From: Panulirus ornatus
Taxonomy: Eukaryota; Arthropoda; Malacostraca; Decapoda; Palinuridae
DNA: 64,000 bases
Reading direction: 5' to 3'
Assembly (NCBI RefSeq): GCF_036320965.1
Contig: NC_092262.1
Span: 5,399,087 to 5,463,086, forward strand
Within the stretch, counting starts at the first letter, position 1, and every line of letters starts with the position of its first letter. The notes under the pieces are model-generated. The model worked only from the letters and a program-made list of their open reading frames with translations. It searched no databases and was not told the origin of the DNA. A program made the position numbers and the translations under genes. Of this stretch, positions 25,874-35,934 are shown in pieces.

Positions 25874-27660
25874 CTTTTTTTTTTGCCGCTGTCTCCCGCA
25901 TTTGCGTGGTAGCGCAAGGAAACAGACGAAAGAAATGGCCCAACCCACCCCCATACACATGTATATACATACATCCACACACGCAAATATACATACCTAC
26001 ACAGCTTTCATGGTTTTTCATTGGTTTACCCCAGACGCTTCACATGCCCTGATTCAATCCACTGACAGCACATCAACCCTGGTATACCACATCGATCCAA
26101 TTCACTCTATTCCTTGCCCTCCTTTCACCCTCCTGCATGTTCAGGCCCTGATCACACAAAATCTTTTTCACTCCATCTTTCCACCTCCAATTTGGTCTCC
26201 CACTTCTCCTCGTTCCCTCCACCTCTGACACATATATCCTCTTGGTCAATCTTTCCTCACTCATTCTCTCCATGTGCCCAAACCATTTCAAAACACCCTC
26301 TTCTGCTCTCTCAACCATGCTCTTTTTATTTCCACACATCTCTCTTACCCTTACGTTACTTACTCGATCAAACCACCTCACACCACACATTGTCCTCAAA
26401 CATCTCATTTCCAGCACATCCATCCTCCTGCGCACAACTCTATCCATAGCCCACGCCACGCAACCATACAACATTGTTGGAACCACTATTCCTTCAAACA
26501 TACCCATTTTTGCTTTCCGAGATAATGTTCTCGACTTCCACACATTCTTTAAGGCTCCCAGGATTTTCGCCCCCTCCCCCACCCTATGATCCACTTCCGC
26601 TTCCATGGTTCCATCCGCTGCCAGATCCACTCCCAGATATCTAAAACACTTTACTTCCTCCAGTTTTTCTCCATTCAAACTTACCTCCCAATTGACTTGA
26701 CCCTCAACCCTACTGTACCTAATAACCTTGATCTTATTCACATTTACTCTTAACTTTCTTCTTTCACACACTTTACCAAACTCAGTCACCAGCTTCTGCA
26801 GTTTGTCACATGCATCAGCAACCAGCGCTGTATCATCAGCGAACAACAACTGACTCACTTCCCAAGCTCTCTCATCCCCAACAGACTTCATACTTGCCCC
26901 TCTTTCCAAAACTCTTGCAATCACCTCCCTAACAACCCCATCCATAAACAAATTAAACAACCATGGAGACATCACACACCCCTGCCGCAAACCTACATTC
27001 ACTGAGAACCAATCACTTTCCTCTCTTCCTACACGTACACATGCCTTACATCCTCGATAAAAACTTTTCACTGCTTCTAACAACTTGCCTCCCACACCAT
27101 ATATTCTTAATACCTTCCACAGAGCATCTCTATCAACTCTCTCATATGCCTTCTCCAGATCAATAAATACTACATACAAATCCATTTACTTTTCTAAGTA
27201 TTTCTCATATACATTCTTCAAAGCAAACACCTGATCCACACATCCTCTACCACTTCTGAAACCACACTGCTCTTCCCCAATCTGATGCTCTGTACATGCC
27301 TTCACCCTCTCAGTCAATACCCTCCCATATAATTTACCAGGAATACTCAGCAAACTTATACCTCTGTAATTTGAGCACTCACTCTTATCCCCTTTGCCTT
27401 TGTACAATGGCACTATGCACGCATTCCGCCAATCCTCAGGCACCTCACCATGAGTCATACATACATTAAATAACCTTACCAACCAGTCAATAATACAGTC
27501 ATCCCCTTTTTTAATAAATTCCACTGCAATACCATTCAAACCTGCTGCCTTGCCGGCTTTCATCTTTCGCAAAGCTTTTATTACCTCTTCTCTGTTTACC
27601 AAATCATTTTCCCTAACCCTCTCACTTTGCACACACCAAACACCTCCACCCAAAACACCA
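25866..27660 (-). mobile_element. LINE, reverse transcriptase region with one nonsense change
   Basis: Short 3' UTR, then open frames 26073-27185 and 27186-27653, separated only by a Gln-to-stop change (AAGTAAATG where other copies have AAGCAAATG). Motifs A, B and FADD are intact. The 5' side dissolves into the noisy stretch beginning near 27640. Confidence 0.88.
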
Positions 27661-28165
27661 CTAAATACTCTGCCACTCTATCATCAACACACATTTCAAC
27701 ATAACCCTTCAAAAATATTCCTACCTCCATGCTCCATTCTCACTTCACCCACCTCAACCTTTCAAATAACACCTCCCCATTTTCATGCCCTTTCCACACT
27801 GACCCCCCCCATCTTACTCCATGTCCACCTTCCATTCTCTCTTTCCTTACTCCTGACCTCACACTATCACCACTACACACCAACCCCATAACATTTCCAT
27901 TACTTATTCCTTCCTCCTATCTCCCCTCCTGCATTTCCTCACGCAAGCCGATACACAATCTTTCTTCACTCCATCTTCATACCATGTTCCTTCTCTCCCC
28001 ACTCCGCAATATATCTCTTTCACATCTTTCCTTTCACTCACTTGACCTTCACATGCCTACCATTCAATTTCCACCTGAAACGCAAAAGTCACCCCCTCTG
28101 TCTGACTACTCCCATCAACCCATCCATGCTCATTCACTCTATTCCTTGCCCTCCTTTCACCCTCT
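27640..28165 (-). other. Noisy, pyrimidine-rich mosaic of LINE-like sequence
   Basis: On the minus strand, short recognisable LINE blocks (GATGATAGAGTGGCAG near 27680, AGTGAGAATGGA near 27735, GATGGAGTGAAGAAAGATTG near 27970) alternate with extra or missing bases. The pattern is unlike the point-mutation decay seen in the old copies, and looks like uncorrected sequencing error or a badly joined read. Confidence 0.6.
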
Positions 28166-28796
28166 CGTTAGCCCCGATCACACCACACAATCTTTTTCAC
28201 TCCATCTTTCCACCTCCGATTTGGTCTCCCTCTTCTCCTCGTTCCCTCCACCTCCGACACATATATCCTCTTGGTCAATCTTTCCTCACTCATTCTCTCC
28301 ATGTGCCCAAACCACTTCAAAGCACCCTCTTCTGCTCTCTCAACCATGCTCTTTTTATTTCCACACATCTCTCTTACCCTTACGTTACTCACTCGATCAA
28401 ACCACCTCACACCACACATTGTCCTCAAACATCTCATTTCCAGCACATCCATCCTCCTGCGCACAACTCTATCCATAGCCCACGCCTCGCAACCATACAA
28501 CATTGTTGGAACCACTATTCCTTCAAACATACCCATTTTTGCTTTCCGAGATAATGTTCTCGACTTCCACACATTCTTCAAGGCCCCCAGAATTTTCGCC
28601 CCCTCCCCCACCCTATGATCCACTTCCGCTTCCATGGTTCCATCCGCTGCCAGATCCACTCCCAGATATCTAAAACACTTCACTTCCTCCAGTTTTTCTC
28701 CATTCAAACTCACCTCCCAATTGACTTGACCCTCAACCCTACTGTACCTAATAACCTTGCTCTTATTCACATTCACTCTCAACTTTCTTTTTTTTT
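28140..28796 (-). mobile_element. LINE, 5'-truncated
   Basis: Coding sequence from RKLRVNVNK to the last codons. It passes into the noisy region at its 3' end (GGGGCTAACGAGAGGG in place of the usual GGGGCCTGAACATGCAGGA block). Confidence 0.82.
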
Positions 28797-29056
28797 TTTT
28801 CATACTATTGGCCCAACCCACCCCCATACACATGTATATACATACGTCCACACACGCAAATATACATACCTACACAGCTTTTCATGGTTTACCCCAGACG
28901 CTTCACATGCCCTGATTCAATCCACTGACAGCATGTCAACCCCGGTATACCACATCGCTCCAATTCACTCTATTCCTTGCCCTCCTTTCACCCTCCTGCA
29001 TGTTCAGGCCCCGATCACACAAAATCTTTTTCACTCCATCTTTCCACCTCCAATTA
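28797..29056 (-). mobile_element. LINE 3' fragment with hybrid tail
   Basis: The left end reads T-run, CATACTATT (short-element type end) fused to GGCCCAACCC (LINE UTR). It continues through the UTR to the last about 40 codons, then is cut by a TATATA and T-run. Confidence 0.8.
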
Positions 29057-29077
29057 TATATATTTTTTTTTTTTTTT

Positions 29078-31059
29078 TTATACTTTGTCGCTGTCTCCCG
29101 CGTTTGCGAGGCAGCGCAAGGAAACAGACGAAAGAAATGGCCCAACCCCCCCCCCATACACATGTACATACGTCCACACACGCAAATATACATACCTACA
29201 CAGCTTTCCATGGTTTACCCCAGACGCTTCACATGCCTTGATTCAATCCACTGACAGCACGTCAACCCCTGTATACCACATCGCTCCAATTCACTCTATT
29301 CCTTGTCCTCCTTTCACCCTCCTGCATGTTCAGGCCCCGATCACACAAAATCTTTTTCACTCCATCTTTCCACCTCCAATTTGGTCTCCCTCTTCTCCTC
29401 GTTCCCTCCACCTCCGACACATATATCCTCTTGGTCAATCTTTCCTCACTCATTCTCTCCATGTGCCCAAACCATTTCAAAACACCCTCTTCTGCTCTCT
29501 CAACCACGCTCTTTTTATTTCCACACATCTCTCTTACCCTTACTGTTACTTACTCGATCAAACCACCTCACACCACACATTGTCCTCAAACATCTCATTT
29601 CCAGCACATCCATCCTCCTGCGCACATCTCTATCCATAGCCCACGCCTCGCAACCATACAACATTGTTGGAACCACTATTCCTTCAAACATACCCATTTT
29701 TGCTTTCCGAGATAATGTTCTCGACTTCCACACATTTTTCAAGGCTCCCAAAATTTTCGCCCCCTCCCCCACCCTATGATCCACTTCCGCTTCCATGGTT
29801 CCATCCGCTGACAGATCCACTCCCAGATATCTAAAACACTTCACTTCCTCCAGTTTTTCTCCATTCAAACTCACCTCCCAATTGACTTGACCCTCACCCC
29901 TACTGTACCTAATAACCTTGCTCTTATTCACATTTACTCTTAACTTTCTTCTTCCACACACTTTACCAAACTCAGTCACCAGCTTCTGCAGTTTCTCACA
30001 TGAATCAGCCACCAGCGCTGTATCATCAGCGAACAACAACTGACTCACTTCCCAAGCTCTCTCATCCCCAACAGACTTCATACTTGCCCCTCTTTCCAGG
30101 ACTCTTGCATTTACCTCCCTAACAACCCCATCCATAAACAAATTAAACAACCATGGAGACATCACACACCCCTGCCGCAAACCTACATTCACTGAGAACC
30201 AATCACTTTCCTCTCTTCCTACACGTACACATGCCTTACATCCTCGATAAAAGCTTTTCACTGCTTCTAACAACTTGCCTCCCACACCATATATTCTTAA
30301 TACCTTCCACAGAGCATCTCTATCAACTCTATCATATGCCTTCTCCAGATCCATAAATGCTACATACAAATCCATTTGCTTTTCTAAGTATTTCTCACAT
30401 ACATTCTTCAAAGCAAACACCTGATCCACACATCCTCTACCACTTCTGAAACCGCACTGCTCTTCCCCAATCTGATGCTCTGTACATGCCTTCACCCTCT
30501 CAATCAATACCCTCCCATATAATTTACCAGGAATACTCAACAAACTTATACCTCTGTAATTTGAGCACTCACTCTTATCCCCTTTGCCTTTGTACAATGG
30601 CACTATGCACGCATTCCGCCAATCCTCAGGCACCTCACCATGAGTCATACATACATTAAATAACCTTACCAACCAGTCAACAATACAGTCACCCCCCTTT
30701 TTAATAAATTCCACTGCAATACCATCCAAACCTGCTGCCTTGCCGGCTTTCATCTTCCGCAAAGCTTTTACTACCTCTTCTCTGTTTACCAAATCATTTT
30801 CCCTAACCCTCTCACTTTGCACACCACCTCGACCAAAACACCCTATATCTGCCACTCTGTCATCAGACACATTCAACAAACCTTCAAAATACTCACTCCA
30901 TCTCCTTCTCACATCACCACTACTTGTTATCACCTCCCCATTTACGCCCTTCACTGAAGTTCCCATTTGCTCCCTTGTCTTACGCACCCTATTTACCTCC
31001 TTCCAGAACATCTTTTTATTCTCCCTAAAATTTACTGATAGTCTCTCACCCCAACTCTC

Positions 31060-31061
<2 letters not shown>
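29078..31061 (-). mobile_element. LINE, near-complete reverse transcriptase, one frameshift
   Basis: Open from the codons for ESWGERLSVNF to VSN. An extra T at about 29541 shifts the frame before the last 88 residues (29262-29528). It shares KGVNGE, NVSDDR and DLSADG with the intact copy at 60108-63104 and is its closest relative in the window. The 5' end is cut at a (TA)n tract. Confidence 0.9.

Positions 31062-31130
<69 letters not shown>
31062..31130. repeat. (TA)n microsatellite
   Basis: TA tract at the 5' truncation point of the preceding LINE. Confidence 0.95.
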
Positions 31131-31138
<8 letters not shown>

Positions 31139-31140
31139 TA

Positions 31141-31364
31141 AACTTCGCCATTTTCCGCATTAGCGATGTAGGGTTAAGAACAGAGGACTGGGCCTTTTTT
31201 GGAATATCCTCACCTGGCCCCCTCTGTTCCTTCTTTTGGAAAATTAAAAAAAAAAAAAAAACGAGAGGGGAGGATTTCCGCCCCCCCGCTCCCTCCCCTT
31301 TTAGTTGCCTTTTACGACACGCAGGGAATACGTGGGAAGTTTTCTTAATCCCCTATCCCCAGGG

Positions 31365-31366
<2 letters not shown>
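31141..31366 (-). mobile_element. Short non-autonomous element, copy 6
   Basis: Full order on the minus strand, from the tail TTCGCCATTTTCCGCATTAG to the head CCCCTATCCCCAGGGAT. Flanked by (TA)n on both sides. Confidence 0.85.

Positions 31367-31422
<56 letters not shown>
31367..31422. repeat. (TA)n microsatellite
   Basis: TA tract between a short element and a LINE tail. Confidence 0.95.
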
Positions 31423-31436
<14 letters not shown>

Positions 31437-33167
31437 TATACTTTGTCGCTGTCTCCCGCGTTTGCGAGGTAGCGCAAGGAAACAGACGAAAGAAATGGCC
31501 CAACCCCCCACCCATACACATGTATATACATACATCCACACACGCAAATATACATACCTACACAGCTTTCCATGGTTTACCCCAGACGCTTCACATGCCT
31601 TGATTCAATCCACTGACAGCACGTCAACCCCGGTATACCACATCGCTCCAATTCACTCTATTCCTTGCCCTCCTTTCACCCTCCTGCATGTTCAGGCCCC
31701 GATCACACAAAATCTTTTTCACTCCATCTTTCCACCTCCAATTTGGTCTCCCTCTTCTCCTTGCTCCCTCCACCTCCGACACATATATCCTCTTGGTCAA
31801 TCTTTCCTCACTCATCCTCTCCATGTGCCCAAACCACTTCAAAACACCCTCTTCTGCTCTCTCAACCACGCTCTTTTTATTTCCACACATCTCTCTTACC
31901 CTTACATTACTCACTCGATCAAACCACCTCACACCACACATTGTCCTCAAACATCTCATTTCCAGCACATCCATCCTCCTGCGCACAACTCTATCCATAG
32001 CCCACGCCTCGCAACCATACAACATTGTTGGAACCACTATTCCTTCAAACATACCCATTTTTGCTTTCCGAGATAATGTTCTCGACTTCCACACATTCTT
32101 CAAGGCCCCCAGAATTTTCACCCCCTCCCCCAGCCTATGATCCACTTCCGCTTCCATGGTTCCATCCGCTGCCAGATCCACTCCCAGACATCTAAAACAC
32201 TTCACTTCCTCCAGTTTTTCTCCGTTCAAACTCACCTCCCAATTGACTTGACCCTCAACCCTACTGTACCTAATATCCTTGCTCTTATTCACATTTACTC
32301 TTAACTTTCTTCTTCCACACACTTTACCAAACTCAGTCACCAGCTTCTGCAGTTTCTCACATGAATCAGCCACCAGCGCTGTATCATCAGCGAACAACAA
32401 CTGACTCACTTCCCAAGCTCTCTCATCCCCAACAGACTTCATACTTGCCCCTCTTTCCAAAACTCTTGCATTTACCTCCCTAACAACCCCATCCATAAAC
32501 AAATTAAACAACCATGGAGACATCACACACCCCTGCCGCAAACCTACATTCACTGAGAACCAATCACTTTCCTCTCTTCCTACACGTACACATGCCTTAC
32601 ATCCTCGATAAAAACTTTTCACTGCTTCTAACAACTTTCCTCCCACCCCATATATTCTTAATACCTTCCACAGAGCATCTCTATCAACTCTATCATATGC
32701 CTTCTCCAGATCCATAAATGCTACATACAAATCCATTTGCTTTTCTAAGTATTTCTCACATACATTCTTCAAAGCAAACACCTGATCCACACATCCTCTA
32801 CCACTTCTGAAACCACACTGCTCTTCCCCAATCTGATGCTCTGTACATGCCTTCACCCTCTCAATCAATACCCTCCCATATAATTTACCAGGAATACTCA
32901 ACAAACTTATACCTCTGTAATTTGAGCACTCACTCTTATCCCCTTTGCCTTTGTACAATGGCACTATGCACGCATTCCGCCAATCCTCAGGCACCTCACC
33001 ATGAGTCATACATACATTAAATAACCTTACCAACCAGTCAACAATACAGTCACCCCCTTTTTTAATAAATTCCACTGCAATACCATCCAAACTTGCTGCC
33101 TTGCCGGCTTTCATCTTCCGCAAAGCTTTCACTACCTCTTCTCTGTTTACCAAATCATTTTCCCTAA
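31437..33167 (-). mobile_element. LINE, open reverse transcriptase region
   Basis: Open frame 31624-33153 (509 residues, from ENDLVNREE) with intact motifs A, B and C. Short 3' UTR. The right end joins the X repeat at 33168. Confidence 0.9.
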
Positions 33168-33340
33168 TGAATAATGTAAGAAATAATTTAGAAAATTGAA
33201 ACTTCTAGCTGGAAATGAAATGAAGAATGAATGTCACATAATGGGACAACCTCTGGCTGTGGAAAAGGGAAATGTATAATTTATTTACACAAACGTCAAT
33301 AGTAGTTTTCATCAATTTAATCACTGTATCATACTGCCTG
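33168..33340. repeat. X repeat, copy 1
   Basis: About 170 bp resembling 63309-63480 (shared blocks GTCACATAATGG, CAACCTCTGG, ACACAAACGTCAATAG, CATCAATTT). In both places it lies immediately beyond the 5' side of a minus-strand LINE and in the same orientation. Confidence 0.7.
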
Positions 33341-33545
33341 GTCCACTTCTTCTCTTATCATGAAACTGGGATATTGGCTTATTATGTATTAAAATACACT
33401 ATATTATAATTTTGATATCCAGAGCATGATGGTTTTAAGTTTTAAACTTTTAAAATGTTTGAGTGTAGAGGAAGGAAAACAAACATGAATAATTCAGCAA
33501 TTTGAAAGAAGTAGAAACATGTAAAGACTTATCTCTTTCTTTCAG

Positions 33546-33650
33546 GATGGTGGAAGTTTGTTAGTGGCTGTAGATGAAGCTCCAGACCACAATATGTCTG
33601 TGTGGGACTGGTCCAGGGGTGAACGTGGTTACAAACTGTTAGAAACTAAG
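33546..33650 (+). CDS. EML: EML/EMAP-like gene, second exon seen
   Basis: The 105-bp exon follows a TTCTTTCAG acceptor and precedes a GTTTGT donor, phase 0 on both sides. It encodes 35 residues starting DGGSLLVAVDEAPDHNMSVWDW. The motif 'bias for D/E, then HNMSVWDW' fits the second propeller blade of EML proteins, where a conserved WDW closes a WD strand. It joins the previous exon (ending FSKA) and the next (starting CSADQVLAV) without a frame break. Old and young LINE copies lie on both sides: the minus copy ending near 33167 stops about 380 bp upstream, and an old plus copy begins about 150 bp downstream. Confidence 0.88.
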
Positions 33651-33796
33651 GTTTGTGTGAAAATTATTCTCTGTACACACCTCGGCTCAATATACTCTAG
33701 GTTTAAGATATAGAGAGAGAGACCAAGAAATTTAACACAGTGGTGAATCTTGCTATATAGTGATACCATATCTATGTAAGTAAAGTGTTAAGGGCT

Positions 33797-35925
33797 TTGG
33801 AGTAAGTATTTTGAAGGTGTGTTGAATGTTGAAGATGTACGTTGTTTTGGTCGGGGTGGTATGTGAAGTGAGAGGGTCAGGGAGAATGGTTTGGGTAAGA
33901 GAGAAGAGGTTATGAAAGCTTTGCAGACGATGAATTCCGGCAAGGCGGCAGGTTTGCATGGTATTGCAGAAGAATTTATTAAGAAATGAGTTGACTGTCT
34001 TGTTGATTGGTTCGTAAGGATATCCACTGTATGTGTGGAACATGGTGAAGTGCCTGAGGATTTGCAGAATGCAAGCATAGTGCTATTGTACATATGCAGA
34101 GAGGATAAAGGTGAGTGTTCAAACTACAGAGGCATAAGTTTGTTGAGTATTCCTGGAAAATTATATGGGAGGGTATTGATTAATAGGGTGAAGGCATGTA
34201 CAGAGCATCAGATTGGGAAAGAGCAGTGTGGTTTCAGAAGTGTTCGAGGATGTGTGGATCAGGTGTTTGCTTTGAAGAATGTAAGTTAGAAATATTTAGA
34301 AAAACAGATGGGTTTGTATGTAGTATTTATGGATCTGGAGAAGGCATGTGATAGGGTTGATAGAGATGTTTTGTGGAAGGTCTTAATAGTGTATGGTGTG
34401 GGAGTTAAACTGATAGATACAGTGAAAAGTTTTTATTAAGGATGTAAGGCAGTCTGTTGTGGATGAGAGGGCCTGGAAAGTGAGTCAGTTGTTGTTCGCC
34501 ACTGATAAAGCGCTGGTGGCTGAATGTTAGTTAGAAATACTTAGAAAAACAGATGGGTATGTATGTAGTATTTATGGATCTGGAGAAGGCATATGATAGG
34601 GTTGATAGAGATGTTTTGTGGAAGGTCTTGATAGTATATGGTGTGGGAGGTAAGCTGATAGATACAATGAAAAATTTTTATCAAGGATGTATGGCAGTCT
34701 GTTTGGGATGAGAGGGCCTGGAAAGTGAGTCAGTTGTTGTTCGCCGATGATACAGTGCTGGTGGCTGATTTGGGTGAGAAACTGTAGAAGTTGGTGGCGT
34801 GAGTTTGGAAAAGTATGTGAAAGGAGAAAGTTAAGAGTAAATGTGAATAAGAGCAAGGTCATTAGGTTCAGCAGGGTTGAGGGACAAGTAAATTGGGATG
34901 TAAGTTTGAATGGAGAATAATTGAGGAAGTGAAGTGTTTTAGATATCTGGGAGTGGGCTTAGCAGTGGATGGAACCATGGAAGTGGAAATGAGTCACAGG
35001 GTGGGGAAGGGGGCTAAGGTTCTGGGGGCAATGAATAATGTGTGGAAGGAGAGAATGCTACCTCGTAGAGCAAAAATGGGTATGTTTGAAGGAATAGGAT
35101 TTCCAACAATGTTATATGGTTGTGAGGCATAGGCTATAGATATGGTTTTATGGAGAAGAGTGGACATGTTAGAAATGAGATGTTTGAGGACAATATGTGG
35201 TGTGAGGTGGTTTGATCGAGTAAGTAATGAAAGGGTAAGAGAGATGTGTGGTAATAAAAAGAGTGTGGTTGAGAGAATAGAAGAGGTTGTGTTGAAATGG
35301 TTTGGTCACATGGAGAGAATGAGTGAGGAAAGATTGACAAAGACGATATGTGTGTTTGAGGTAGAGGGAACGAGGAGAAGCGGGATATCAAATTGGAGGT
35401 GGAAGGATGGAGTGAAAAGGATTTTGAGCAATTGGGGCTTGAACATACAAGAGGGTGAAAGGTGTGCAAGGAATAGAGTGAATTGGAACGATGTGGTATA
35501 CCGGGGTCGACGTGCTGTCAGTGGATTGAACCAGGGCATGTGAGGCATGTGGTGGTAAACCATGGAAAGTTCTGTTGGGCCTGGATGTGGAAAGGGAGCT
35601 GTGTTCGATGCATTACACATGACAGCTAGAGACTGAGTGTGAAAGAGTGTGGCCTTTTTTGTCTTTTCCTGGTGCTGCCTCACGTGCACGTGGTGGTGGT
35701 GATGGTGGGAGTGGGATGCTATTTCATTTTTGGTGGGGTGGCGACAGCAATGGATGACTGCAGCAAGTATTAATATATACATGTGTATGTATGTATATGT
35801 TGAACTGTATAGGTATTTGTATGTGCATGTGTGGGTGTTTACGTATAGACATGGGTTGGGCCATTCTTTTGTCTGTTTCCTTGTGCTACCTCAATAATGC
35901 AGGAGATGGCAATTAAGTATAATAA
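33797..35925 (+). mobile_element. Old LINE with a 245-bp tandem duplication
   Basis: From the codons for EYFEG to a long-type 3' UTR and the AATAAATAAA tail. The block starting TTAGAAATA occurs at 34286 and again at 34531, and both repeats share the same internal deletion (GGCAGTCTGTT join). Many stops. The 35142-35543 frame still encodes the C-terminus. Confidence 0.85.
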
Positions 35926-35934
35926 ATAAATGAA

